From the NCBI RefSeq assembly GCF_001428845.1, contig NZ_LMIU01000024.1, positions 64,542 to 128,541 of the forward strand: a DNA stretch of 64,000 bases. Direction: 5' to 3'. Origin of the DNA: Achromobacter sp. Root83. GTDB lineage: Bacteria; Pseudomonadota; Gammaproteobacteria; Burkholderiales; Burkholderiaceae_B. The notes under the pieces were generated by a model, which was given only the letters and a program-made list of their open reading frames with translations, was not told the DNA's origin and ran no database searches. Position 1 is the first letter of the stretch; every line of letters begins with the position of its first letter. The translations under genes and the position numbers were made by a program. Below, piece by piece: positions 50,863 through 59,081 of the stretch.

Positions 50863-51834
50863 ATGACCATTCCCGAGACCTCTCTCGCCCCGTTGCCCTG
50901 GCACGCCGGCGAACGCCAGTTGCAAGACCACGCGGGCGTCGCCGCGCGCATGGCGCAGATCGGACCGAAGGTCATCCGCGACTACATGCCCGACCAGCAT
51001 CGCGACTTTTTCGCGCAACTGCCCTTCCTGGTGGCGGGCGCGGTGGACGGGCAGGGCGATCCCTGGGCGGGCGTGCTGGAGGGCGAGCCGGGGTTTGCCG
51101 TGTCGCCCGATCCGCGCACCCTGCGCGTGACCGCCATGCCCGATGTGGACGACCCCTTGCGCGCCGGCCTGGGGCCGGGCCAGGCGGTGGGCCTGCTGGG
51201 GATCGAATTGCATACGCGCCGCCGCAACCGCATGAACGGCCGCATCGCGGGCTGGGACGGCAAGCGCTTCGACGTTGCCGTGGCGCAGTCCTTCGGCAAC
51301 TGCCCGCAGTACATCCAGTCGCGCGACTTCTATCTTTCGCGCGCGCCGTCGATGCGTTTCGCCGCCGCCTTGCCCGAACGCGCCGGACTGGACGACGCGG
51401 CGCGCGCGCTGATCGCGGCTTCCGACACCTTCTTTGTCGCCAGCTACGTGGACCGGGACGAAAGCGCCGGCGGCCGCGGCGTGGATGTCTCGCACCGCGG
51501 CGGCAAGCCGGGGTTCGTGCGGGTGGACGGCGATGTGCTGACCATTCCGGATTTTTCCGGCAACCGCTTCTTCAACACGCTGGGCAACCTGACGGCCAAC
51601 CCCGTGGCCGGACTGCTCTTCGTGGATTTTGAGCGCGGCGATGTGCTGCAACTGTGCGGACGCGCGGAAGTGATTCTGGACGACCCTGCGATTGCGGCGT
51701 TCGAGGGGGCTGAACGACTGTGGCGCGTGCATGTGCGCCGCGTGGTGCGGCGGCCGGGCGCGCTGGCTTTGCGCTGGCGGTTCGACGCCTATTCCCCGAC
51801 CGCGCTGGCGACCGGGCAATGGCCGGCGGCCTAG
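50863..51834 (+). CDS. Pyridoxamine 5'-phosphate oxidase-related flavoprotein
   Basis: A 323-residue protein whose C-terminal half has the split-barrel flavin-binding pattern (GKPGFVRVDGDVLTIPDFSG and FNTLGNLTANPVAGLLFVDF). The N-terminal half is a related PNPOx-like fold. Such two-lobed proteins are common next to GST genes in Burkholderiales and probably act as FMN-dependent oxidoreductases. The exact reaction is unknown. It is downstream of the GST gene on the same strand. Confidence 0.78.
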   Translation: MTIPETSLAPLPWHAGERQLQDHAGVAARMAQIGPKVIRDYMPDQHRDFFAQLPFLVAGAVDGQGDPWAGVLEGEPGFAVSPDPRTLRVTAMPDVDDPLRAGLGPGQAVGLLGIELHTRRRNRMNGRIAGWDGKRFDVAVAQSFGNCPQYIQSRDFYLSRAPSMRFAAALPERAGLDDAARALIAASDTFFVASYVDRDESAGGRGVDVSHRGGKPGFVRVDGDVLTIPDFSGNRFFNTLGNLTANPVAGLLFVDFERGDVLQLCGRAEVILDDPAIAAFEGAERLWRVHVRRVVRRPGALALRWRFDAYSPTALATGQWPAA

Positions 51835-51860
51835 GGTGTGCAAACGGCGCCAGCCTGGCG

Positions 51861-51910
51861 CCGGCCCTAGCCAGCGCTAGCCCGCCCTAGCCCGCCCTAG
51901 CCAGCCCTAG
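51861..51910. repeat. Five 10-bp CTAG-bearing repeats
   Basis: Five consecutive 10-base units, each ending in CTAG (CCGGCCCTAG, CCAGCGCTAG, CCCGCCCTAG twice, CCAGCCCTAG), lie between convergent genes and run into the hxlR-type gene's stop codon at 51907. Five CTAG sites in 50 bases is notable in such a GC-rich genome. Confidence 0.75.
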
Positions 51911-52362
51911 CCGGTCTGCGCCGTCTTCTGCACGACCGCGTCGCCGGGGCCGAGCAAGCGGCCGTCCTGCGCGCGGATCTCCATCCGGCGCACCGGCTGG
52001 CCGCGCTTGCGGTCGATCAGCGTCGAATGCGCTTCGCCGGGACTGTAGTAATGCGCTTCGCCCCACTGGCGCAGGCCGACGATCACCGGAAACAGCGCCT
52101 GGCCTTTTTCCGTGAGCACGTATTCCTGGTAGGCGCTTCCGTCGGACGCGGGCGCGACGGCGAGGATGTCGTGGGCGACCAGCGTGCGCAGGCGATCGCT
52201 GAGGATGTTCTTGGCCACGCCCAGGCTCTTCTGGAATTCGCCGAAGCGGCGCAGGCCGTCGAAGGCATCGCGCACGATCAGCAGCGACCACCAGTCGCCG
52301 ATGGCGTCGAGCGAGCGCGCCACGGGGCAGGCGGCGCCTTCAAGGCTGGTGCGTTTGACCAT
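51907..52362 (-). CDS. HxlR family transcriptional regulator
   Basis: A 151-residue winged-helix protein with the HxlR signature CPVARSLDAIGDWWSLLIVRDA at the N terminus, and GEFQKSLGVAKNILSDRLRTL as the DNA-recognition region. The Cys near residue 12 is the usual redox or electrophile sensor in this family. It is divergent from an MFS exporter gene, with two similar inverted-repeat boxes between them, so it likely represses that exporter. Confidence 0.88.
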   Translation of the reverse strand: MVKRTSLEGAACPVARSLDAIGDWWSLLIVRDAFDGLRRFGEFQKSLGVAKNILSDRLRTLVAHDILAVAPASDGSAYQEYVLTEKGQALFPVIVGLRQWGEAHYYSPGEAHSTLIDRKRGQPVRRMEIRAQDGRLLGPGDAVVQKTAQTG

Positions 52363-52423
52363 GTCGGATCCTCATGAAGGGAGATGACGGTAGCGGACGG
52401 CAACGGCGGGGCCTGCAATTTAC

Positions 52424-52440
52424 GGTTGCATTATAAAACC
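52424..52440. promoter_or_regulatory. Candidate HxlR operator, box 1
   Basis: GGTTGCATTATAAAACC, a 17-bp inverted repeat (GGTT...AACC) with AT-rich centre, lies in the region shared by the hxlR-type gene and the MFS gene. It matches box 2 at 13 of 17 positions. Confidence 0.5.
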
Positions 52441-52457
52441 TGCAGGTCTAGCATTCT

Positions 52458-52474
52458 GGTTTCGTAATACAACC
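52458..52474. promoter_or_regulatory. Candidate HxlR operator, box 2
   Basis: GGTTTCGTAATACAACC, the second 17-bp element, has its centre 34 bp from that of box 1, roughly three helical turns, and ends 15 bases before the MFS start. Two similar boxes fit cooperative binding of two dimers. Confidence 0.5.
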
Positions 52475-52489
52475 ACAAAAGGACGGCAG

Positions 52490-53809
52490 ATGGCCGCGAC
52501 GCGCCCCGAACCCCCCGCTTGCGAACCCGAGGGCCGAATGCCCGCCGCCCTCGTCATGCTATTGGCCGTGGCCTGCGCCCTGAGCGTGGCCAATGTGTAC
52601 TACGCCCAGCCTTTGCTGGACGCCATCGGACGTGAGTTCGGCATGGACGAGGCGGCGGTCGGCTGGGTTGTCACCGCCACGCAGCTAGGGTGCGCGATTG
52701 CGCTGCTGTTCGTGGTGCCGCTGGGCGATCTGCTGGACCGGCGCCGGCTCATGCTGGCGCAGCTGGGCCTGCTGGTACTGGCCCTGGGCGCGGTGGCGTC
52801 GTCGGCGAATTCGCCTTGGCTGCTGGCGGGCATGGTGGTCCTGGGACTGCTGGGCACGGCGATGACGCAGGGTCTGCTGGCGCTGTCCGCCGCGCTGGCC
52901 GCGCCGTCCGAGCGCGGGCGCGTGGTGGGGGCGGCCCAAGGCGGCGTGGTGATCGGCCTGCTGCTGGCGCGTACGCTGGCCGGCGCGGTGGCGGACCTGT
53001 GGGGCTGGCGCGCCGTGTATCTCGTATCGGCCTGCCTGTCCGCGCTGCTGGCGCTGGTGCTGGCGCGCTGGCTGCCGCGCCGCCGCCTGCCCACGGCCGA
53101 TCTGAGCTACGGCGCATTGCTGCGTTCCGTCTGCGTGCTGCTTGCCACCGAGCGGGTCTTGCGCGTGCGCGGCACGATCGCGCTGCTGATGTTCGCGGCG
53201 CTCAGCGTGTTCTGGACCGCTTTGGTGCTGCCGCTGAGCGCGCCACCGCATTCGCTGTCGCATACGGCGGTGGGCGCATTCGGGCTGGTGGGTGTGGTGG
53301 GCGTGCTGATGGCGGCGCGCGCCGGCCGGCTGGCCGACAGCGGCCATGGCCAGAAGACCACGGGCGCGGGATTGGCGCTGCTGTGCCTGGCCTGGATCCC
53401 GATTGCGTTCCTGGATCGCAGCCTGTGGGCGCTGGCGCTGGGCGTGCTGGTTCTGGACGTCGCCCTGCAGGCGCTGCACGTGACCAATCAGGCCATGATC
53501 TTCAGCATCGGCGCGCAGGCGCACAGCCGGCTGGTGGGCGCCTACATGATGTTCTACGCGGTCGGCAGCGGCCTCGGATCGATCGCGTCCACGGCCGTGT
53601 ACGCGCGGGCCGGATGGCTGGGCGTATGCGCGCTGGGCGCGGGCATCAGCGTGGCGGCATTGCTGTTCTGGGCGGCGACGGCGCCGCGCGGTTCGGCCCG
53701 CTTGCGCGGGTCGCCGGATGCCCGGTCGCCGCATGGCCGGTCCGAGGATGGCAGGCTGCCGCAGGCCCGGCCCCCGGAGCCCCGGCCCTGCGGTCAGGGA
53801 CGCGTCTAG
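52490..53809 (+). CDS. MFS exporter
   Basis: A 439-residue major facilitator with about twelve transmembrane segments. NVYYAQPLLDAIGREFG lies in the first part and the MFS motif GDLLDRRRLML after TM2; this resembles the YgaY/AraJ-like efflux branch. The last 45 residues are basic and Pro/Arg-rich. It should expel a toxic small molecule, controlled by the divergent HxlR protein. The stop is 3 bases from that of the convergent acyl-CoA dehydrogenase gene. Confidence 0.88.
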   Translation: MAATRPEPPACEPEGRMPAALVMLLAVACALSVANVYYAQPLLDAIGREFGMDEAAVGWVVTATQLGCAIALLFVVPLGDLLDRRRLMLAQLGLLVLALGAVASSANSPWLLAGMVVLGLLGTAMTQGLLALSAALAAPSERGRVVGAAQGGVVIGLLLARTLAGAVADLWGWRAVYLVSACLSALLALVLARWLPRRRLPTADLSYGALLRSVCVLLATERVLRVRGTIALLMFAALSVFWTALVLPLSAPPHSLSHTAVGAFGLVGVVGVLMAARAGRLADSGHGQKTTGAGLALLCLAWIPIAFLDRSLWALALGVLVLDVALQALHVTNQAMIFSIGAQAHSRLVGAYMMFYAVGSGLGSIASTAVYARAGWLGVCALGAGISVAALLFWAATAPRGSARLRGSPDARSPHGRSEDGRLPQARPPEPRPCGQGRV

Positions 53810-53812
53810 GCG

Positions 53813-55582
53813 CTACGGCTGCACCTCGTACTCCGCCGATCCCAGCACCACCGCCGCCAGCCCCGGCGCCTGCGTCAGCTTGTGCAGCGCATAGCATTGC
53901 GCGGTGGCGATCTTGGCGTTGTGGAAGGCCGGGTCTTCGGCCTGCAGGTCCAGGCTGGCGAGCAGGGCGCGGGCCATCTGCCAGCCGGCGAACGTGGTGC
54001 CCGCCAGCAGCAGGTAGGGCACCGCGGCGCCGAAGACCGCATTGGGGTTGCCGGCGGCATTGGCAAGGATGAACTCGACTGAGCTGGCCAGCGCTTCGCG
54101 GGCCTCGCGCAGCGGCTTGAGCATGCGCTTGGCGGCGGGCTCGCCGCGGGCTTCGAGGTCGGCTTCGGTCTGGCGCACCGCGTCCAGCAATGCGCGCGCC
54201 ACGGCGCCGCCGTCGCGCAAGGTCTTGCGGCCGACCAGATCGTTGGCCTGGATCGCGGTGGTGCCTTCGTAGATGGTCAGGATGCGCGCGTCGCGGTAGT
54301 ACTGCGCCGCCCCGGTCTCTTCGATGAATCCCATGCCGCCATGGACCTGCACGCCCAGGCTCGCGACGTCGATCGACATCTCGGTGCACCAGCCCTTGAC
54401 GATGGGAACCAGGAATTCCTGGATGGCGAGCTGGCGCCTGCGCTCGCCGGCGTCGGGGCTGGCGTGCGCCAGGTCGGCGTGGCCCGCCGTGACGTAGGCC
54501 AGCGCGCGGCCGGCCTCGGTCAGCGCGCGCATGGTGCCCAGCATGCGGCGCACGTCCGGGTGCTGGATGATGGGCACGGCGTCGCGCGACGAGCCGTCCA
54601 CGGGGCGGCTCTGCACGCGCTCGGCGGCATAGGCCAGCGCGTGCTGGTAGGCGCGGTCGGCGATGGCGATGCCTTGCACGCCGACCGCGTAGCGGGCGGC
54701 GTTCATCATGATGAACATGGCGTCCAGGCCGCGGTTTTCCTGGCCCACCAGGTAGCCGAGCGCGCCGCCGGCATCGCCGAATTGCAGCGTGGCGGTGGGG
54801 CTGGCCTTGATGCCCAGCTTGTGTTCGATGGACACGCAGGCGACGTCGTTGCGCTCGCCCAGCGTGCCGTCGTCATTGATCAGGAACTTGGGCACCAGGA
54901 ACAGCGAGATACCCTTCACGCCTTCGGGCGCATCGGGCAGCCGGGCCAGGACCAGGTGCAGGATGTTCTCGGTCAGGTCATGGTCGCCGTAGGTGATGAA
55001 GATCTTGGTGCCGGACAGGCGGTAGGTGCCGTCGCCCACCGGCTGGGCGCGGGTGCGGATCATGGCCAGGTCGGAGCCGGCCTGCGGCTCGGTCAGGTTC
55101 ATGGTGCCGGTCCACTGGCCGGAGATCATGGGCCCGATGAAGCGCTCGCGCAGCTCGGGCGATCCCGCCGTCATGAGCGCTTCGATGGCGCCGTTGGTCA
55201 GCAACGGGCACAAGGCGAACGACAGGTTGGCGGCGTTCAGCATTTCGGCGCAGGGCGAACCGATCAGGCCGGGCAGCCCCTGGCCGCCGTATTCCACGGG
55301 ATGCGACAGGCCCTGCCACCCTGCATCCGCGTATTGGCGGAAGGCCTGCTTGAAGCCCGGCGCGGTGGCGACGGCGCCGTCGCGCCAGGTGCTGGGCTCG
55401 CGGTCGGCGGGGTGGTTCAACGGCGCCAGGACGTCCGCGGCGAAGTGGGCGGATTCTTCCAGCACGGCCTGGGCGGTGTCGGGCGTGGCTTCCTCGAAAC
55501 CGGGCAGGGCGGCCACTTGGGGCAGGCCGGCCAGGTGGTTCAGCACGAACAGCATGTCTTTCACGGGGGCTTGGTACGTCAT
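53813..55582 (-). CDS. Acyl-CoA dehydrogenase
   Basis: A 589-residue FAD-dependent dehydrogenase of the large acyl-CoA dehydrogenase type, with an extra N-terminal and C-terminal domain. Motifs are TEPQAGSDLAMIRTRA (substrate/FAD site), VQVHGGMGFIEETGAAQYYRD, and the catalytic Glu in TIYEGTTAIQANDLVGRK. It introduces the 2,3-double bond in acyl-CoA. It follows the acyl-CoA ligase gene by 35 bases on the same strand, which fits an operon for activating and oxidising a fatty or aromatic acid. Confidence 0.93.
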   Translation of the reverse strand: MTYQAPVKDMLFVLNHLAGLPQVAALPGFEEATPDTAQAVLEESAHFAADVLAPLNHPADREPSTWRDGAVATAPGFKQAFRQYADAGWQGLSHPVEYGGQGLPGLIGSPCAEMLNAANLSFALCPLLTNGAIEALMTAGSPELRERFIGPMISGQWTGTMNLTEPQAGSDLAMIRTRAQPVGDGTYRLSGTKIFITYGDHDLTENILHLVLARLPDAPEGVKGISLFLVPKFLINDDGTLGERNDVACVSIEHKLGIKASPTATLQFGDAGGALGYLVGQENRGLDAMFIMMNAARYAVGVQGIAIADRAYQHALAYAAERVQSRPVDGSSRDAVPIIQHPDVRRMLGTMRALTEAGRALAYVTAGHADLAHASPDAGERRRQLAIQEFLVPIVKGWCTEMSIDVASLGVQVHGGMGFIEETGAAQYYRDARILTIYEGTTAIQANDLVGRKTLRDGGAVARALLDAVRQTEADLEARGEPAAKRMLKPLREAREALASSVEFILANAAGNPNAVFGAAVPYLLLAGTTFAGWQMARALLASLDLQAEDPAFHNAKIATAQCYALHKLTQAPGLAAVVLGSAEYEVQP

Positions 55583-55617
55583 GGCGTATGCGCTCCTGGA
55601 TTTTTGGGGAAAGGGAA

Positions 55618-57273
55618 TCAGGCAGGCTTGTCGGGATTGGCGACGTCGATGGCCGACGTGGCGCCCACGGCCGCGCGCAGCTCGAATTTCTGGATCTTGC
55701 CGGTGGAGGTCTTGGGGAGTTCACCGAAGCGCACCGCGCGCGGCACTTTGAAGCCGGGCAGCAGCAGCTTGCAATGCGCGATGATCTCCTCGGCGGTGGC
55801 GGCGCAGCCGGGCTTGAGTTCGACGAAGGCGCAGGGCGTCTCGCCCCACTTGGGGTCGGGCATGGCCACCACGGCCACCGCCGCCACGGCGGGATGGCGG
55901 TACAGCGCGTCCTCGACCTCGATGCTGGAGATGTTCTCGCCGCCCGAGATGATGATGTCCTTGCTGCGGTCCTTGATGCGGACATACCCGTCGGCCGTCA
56001 TCACGCCCAGGTCGCCGGTATGGAACCAGCCGCCCGCGAAGGCTTCCTCGGTGGCGCGTTCGTTCTTCAGGTAGCCCTTCATGCAGATGTTGCCGCGGAA
56101 CATGATTTCGCCGATGGTCTGTTCGTCGGGCGGCACGGCCTGCATGGTCTGCGGGTTGCGCACGGAGACGCCGGCCTGCAGGTGATAGCGCACCCCCTGG
56201 CGCGCGGTCAGCAGCGCGCGCCGTTCGTCGTCCAGCGCGTCCCAGGCGTCCTGGCGGGCGCAGACGGCGGCGGGGCCGTAGACTTCGGTCAGCCCGTACA
56301 CATGGGTCAGCTCGAAACCGATGTCGCGCATCTTGGCGATGACGGCGGGCGCGGGCGCGGCGCCCGCCACCATGGTGCGCACGGTATGCGTGATGCCGGC
56401 GCGCATCTCGGCCGGGGCGTTGGCCAGCGCGCTTTGCACGATGGGCGCGCCGCAGTAGTGGGTGACGCCTTCATCGCGGATCAGGTCGAACACGGTCTGG
56501 GGATCGAACTTGCGCAGGCACACGTTCACGCCGGCGCGCGCGGCGACGGTCCAGGCGAAGCACCAGCCGTTGCAATGGAACAGCGGCAGCGTCCACAAGT
56601 ACACCGGGTGCTTGGGCATGTCCCATTCAAGGATGTTGCTGATCGCGTTCATGTAGGCGCCGCGATAGTGGTACACGACGCCCTTGGGATCGCCGGTGGT
56701 GCCGGACGTGTAGTTCAGGGCGATGGCGTCCCATTCGTCGGCGGGCGGCTTCCAGTCGTACTCGGCGGGGGCGGCGGCCAGGAACGCCTCGTAGTCGGTG
56801 GCGCCCGGCAGCGTGGCGGGCGCGCCTTCCAGGTCATGCACGGAGATGACCGCCAGATGCGGAAACTCGGCGCGGGCCCGCTGGGCCAGTTCGGCGTATT
56901 CGGTGTCGATGATGAGCGCGCGGGCTTCGCCATGGCCCAGCATGAACAGCACGCTGGGCGTGTCCAGGCGGGTGTTCAGCGTGTTGAGCACGGCGCCCAG
57001 CATCGGCACCCCGAAGTGCGCCTCGACCATGGCCGGAATATTGGGCAGCATCACGGCGACGGTGTCGCCGCGCTTGATGCCGGCTTGCGCCAGCGCGCCG
57101 GCCAGCCGCTGGGCACGCTCGTAGGTCTGCGCCCAGGTTCGGCGCGTCTTGCCGTGGACGATGGCCAGCCGATGGCCGTAGACTTGCGCCGCCCGTGCGA
57201 TGAAATCCACGGGGGTCAGGGCTTCGTAATTGGCCTCACGGCGCGCAAGGCCGTGATCGAACATGCTGCTCAT
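55618..57273 (-). CDS. Acyl-CoA ligase (AMP-forming)
   Basis: A 551-residue adenylate-forming enzyme of the medium-chain/3-methylmercaptopropionyl-CoA ligase group. It has the P-loop NYTSGTTGDPKGVVYHYRG, the hinge region GWFHTGDLGVMTADGYVRIKD and the catalytic Lys in KTSTGKIQKFEL. It activates a fatty, branched or thio-acid with CoA for the acyl-CoA dehydrogenase downstream. The ATG at 57273 is preceded by CGGAGA at good spacing. The divergent Crp/Fnr-type gene may regulate the pair. Confidence 0.9.
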   Translation of the reverse strand: MSSMFDHGLARREANYEALTPVDFIARAAQVYGHRLAIVHGKTRRTWAQTYERAQRLAGALAQAGIKRGDTVAVMLPNIPAMVEAHFGVPMLGAVLNTLNTRLDTPSVLFMLGHGEARALIIDTEYAELAQRARAEFPHLAVISVHDLEGAPATLPGATDYEAFLAAAPAEYDWKPPADEWDAIALNYTSGTTGDPKGVVYHYRGAYMNAISNILEWDMPKHPVYLWTLPLFHCNGWCFAWTVAARAGVNVCLRKFDPQTVFDLIRDEGVTHYCGAPIVQSALANAPAEMRAGITHTVRTMVAGAAPAPAVIAKMRDIGFELTHVYGLTEVYGPAAVCARQDAWDALDDERRALLTARQGVRYHLQAGVSVRNPQTMQAVPPDEQTIGEIMFRGNICMKGYLKNERATEEAFAGGWFHTGDLGVMTADGYVRIKDRSKDIIISGGENISSIEVEDALYRHPAVAAVAVVAMPDPKWGETPCAFVELKPGCAATAEEIIAHCKLLLPGFKVPRAVRFGELPKTSTGKIQKFELRAAVGATSAIDVANPDKPA

Positions 57274-57433
57274 GTTTTGTCTCCGATGGGGCGCGGGCGC
57301 CGCCGGTACGTCTGCGGGGTATTTGATCCCCGTCGCTTGCTCCAGCTTATGCCTGGCCGGAAAATGGTGTCTGTCGCCTGCATGACAGACCGCCGGCCGG
57401 CCCCGTTTCCCCAAGTTTTACACGGTTCCGCAC

Positions 57434-58144
57434 ATGTCCGATGTTTCAAACGCAGTTTCCCCCGCAGAGCTGTCCCGGCTGTTTCGCGCCTGCGCCTGGT
57501 TCGCCGCGCTGGACGCCCGGCACCAGGACCTGGTGCTGGCCACTTCGCGCGCCGAACACGTCGCCAGCGGCGCCTGGATCGCGCGGCGCAACGCGCCCTC
57601 GGATTACTGGCTGGGCGTAAACAAGGGCCTGCTGAAGCTGGCGATCTACAACGAGTCGGGCCGTAGCTGCACGTTTTCGGGCGTGCCGCCGGGCGGCTGG
57701 TTCGGCGAGGGCAGCGTCATCAAGCGCGAGCTGCGCAAATACGATGTGGTGGCGATCCAGCCGTCGCTGGTGATGCTGGTGCCGTCCGCCACGTTTCACG
57801 CGCTGCTGTCGGCCAGCCTGCCGTTTTCGCACTTCGTCATCGGCCAGTTGAATGACCGCATGGGCGAGTTCATCGCGTCCATCCAGAACCACCGTTTGCT
57901 GGATGCCGATGCGCGGGTGGCGCAATCGCTGGCGCAGCTATTCAACCCGCAGCTATATCCGTCCACCGACCTGACCCTGGCGATCTCCCAGGAAGAACTG
58001 GGCTTTCTGACGGGACTGTCGCGGCAGCGGGTCAACCAGGCCTTGCAGGCGCTGGCCGATCAGGGAATCCTGGCGCTGGCCTACAACCAGATCAAGGTGC
58101 GGGAACTCGACCGCCTGCGTCAATACGGGCTGGACCAGATCTGA
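57434..58144 (+). CDS. Crp/Fnr family regulator (cNMP-binding type)
   Basis: A 236-residue protein with a Crp-like effector domain (about residues 25-140, GGWFGEGSVIKRELRKYDVV) and a C-terminal winged HTH (SQEELGFLTGLSRQRVNQAL). It lacks the N-terminal cysteine set of FNR, so it is not a redox Fe-S sensor; the ligand is unknown. It is divergent from the acyl-CoA ligase gene with 160 bases between, and convergent with the racemase gene. Confidence 0.85.
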   Translation: MSDVSNAVSPAELSRLFRACAWFAALDARHQDLVLATSRAEHVASGAWIARRNAPSDYWLGVNKGLLKLAIYNESGRSCTFSGVPPGGWFGEGSVIKRELRKYDVVAIQPSLVMLVPSATFHALLSASLPFSHFVIGQLNDRMGEFIASIQNHRLLDADARVAQSLAQLFNPQLYPSTDLTLAISQEELGFLTGLSRQRVNQALQALADQGILALAYNQIKVRELDRLRQYGLDQI

Positions 58145-58157
58145 AAGGCCCGGGGTT

Positions 58158-58862
58158 TCACGCGGGCTGCAAGGCGCGGGCCAGCGCCGCCCGCGCCAGG
58201 ATGCGGGTGGAGTCCAGCGTGGGCAGGGTGGAATTGCCGTCGTTCAGCACCAGCGGCAATTCGGTGCATCCCAGCACCACCGCGTCGCAGCCGGCGCCGC
58301 GCAGGCGCTCGATGATGCCTTGCAGCCGGGCCACGGAGTCCGGCTTGAACACGCCGTAGACTAGCTCGTCCATGATGATCCGGCCCAGCGCCTGGCGGTC
58401 GTCCTCGGGCGGGCGCAGATAGTCCAGGCCGCGTTCGCTCAGCTTGGCGGGGTAGACGTCGCTGTCCACCAGCCAGTGGGTGCCCAGGATGCCGATGCGG
58501 CGATAGCCGCGCGCCGCCGCCGCGCTGGCGGCTTCTTCGGCGATATGCAGCCAGGGCAGGGGAGACCGCGGCAGCACATGGTCCAGCGCCTGATGGATGG
58601 TGTTGTCCGGGCAGATCAGAAAATCCGCGCCCGCGCGCGCCAGCTTTTCGGCGGACGACAGCATCAGCGCGCCCACGCCGGCCAGATCGCGACGGTCCAG
58701 GCAGGCGACGTAGTCCGCCAGCGAATGCGTGTGCAGCGATATTTCGGGGTGCGCGTGCGGCCCCATGCGCCGCGCGCCTTCCGCGCACACGGTGCGGTAG
58801 CAGAGCGCCGCGCCTTCGGCGGAGCAGGCGACGATTCCGATGTGCAGCGGCATGGCGGTCAT
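58158..58862 (-). CDS. Aspartate/glutamate racemase family protein
   Basis: A 234-residue protein with two-domain racemase motifs. The first catalytic Cys is in FLICPDNTIHQALD and the second in VVLGCTELPLVL, both in the usual places for Asp/Glu racemases and the related maleate isomerase-type enzymes. It may racemise aspartate or hydantoin-like substrates. It is divergent from norB, with the NorR boxes and sigma-54 promoter in the 219 bases between. Confidence 0.85.
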   Translation of the reverse strand: MTAMPLHIGIVACSAEGAALCYRTVCAEGARRMGPHAHPEISLHTHSLADYVACLDRRDLAGVGALMLSSAEKLARAGADFLICPDNTIHQALDHVLPRSPLPWLHIAEEAASAAAARGYRRIGILGTHWLVDSDVYPAKLSERGLDYLRPPEDDRQALGRIIMDELVYGVFKPDSVARLQGIIERLRGAGCDAVVLGCTELPLVLNDGNSTLPTLDSTRILARAALARALQPA

Positions 58863-58921
58863 GTGGGGGATCCTTGTTCGGTATCCGCAAGTGGCGGGCG
58901 CGCCCGGGCGGGTGGTGTCAG

Positions 58922-58934
58922 GGTGAAAAGAACC
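58922..58934. promoter_or_regulatory. NorR-type box 1
   Basis: GGTGAAAAGAACC fits GGT-N7-ACC, the NorR upstream activating sequence known from Ralstonia eutropha norAB. It lies about 110 bases before the sigma-54 -12 element. Confidence 0.65.
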
Positions 58935-58941
58935 CGGCGCC

Positions 58942-58954
58942 AGTGATTTATACC
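58942..58954. promoter_or_regulatory. NorR-type box 2 (imperfect)
   Basis: AGTGATTTATACC matches the NorR pattern except for the first base (AGT instead of GGT). Its centre is 20 bp from that of box 1, about two helical turns. Confidence 0.5.
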
Positions 58955-58966
58955 CTTTTCCTGAAC

Positions 58967-58979
58967 GGTAGAAATAACC
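58967..58979. promoter_or_regulatory. NorR-type box 3
   Basis: GGTAGAAATAACC fits GGT-N7-ACC exactly and is 25 bp centre to centre from box 2. Three NorR sites upstream of a sigma-54 promoter is the arrangement known from norVW and norAB. Confidence 0.65.
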
Positions 58980-59018
58980 CCGCCGATTTCAAGGCGCTGA
59001 TTCGCCGGGCTTTTTTTC

Positions 59019-59033
59019 TGGCACGGTTTTCGC
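59019..59033 (+). promoter_or_regulatory. Sigma-54 promoter of norB
   Basis: TGGCACGGTTTTCGC has GG and GC of the -24 and -12 elements exactly 10 bases apart, close to the consensus TGGCAC-N5-TTGC with one mismatch. The predicted start of transcription is near 59045, and an AGGAGGG ribosome binding site precedes the norB ATG. Confidence 0.7.
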
Positions 59034-59081
59034 ATAAGGGAACGTACCCAACCAACCGCAACACAGGAGGGCGTTCCCATC

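Noticed and set aside
58863-59081. FNR/DNR box (TTGAT-N4-ATCAA) upstream of norB
   Set aside because: No acceptable match; NorR-type boxes and a sigma-54 promoter explain the region better.
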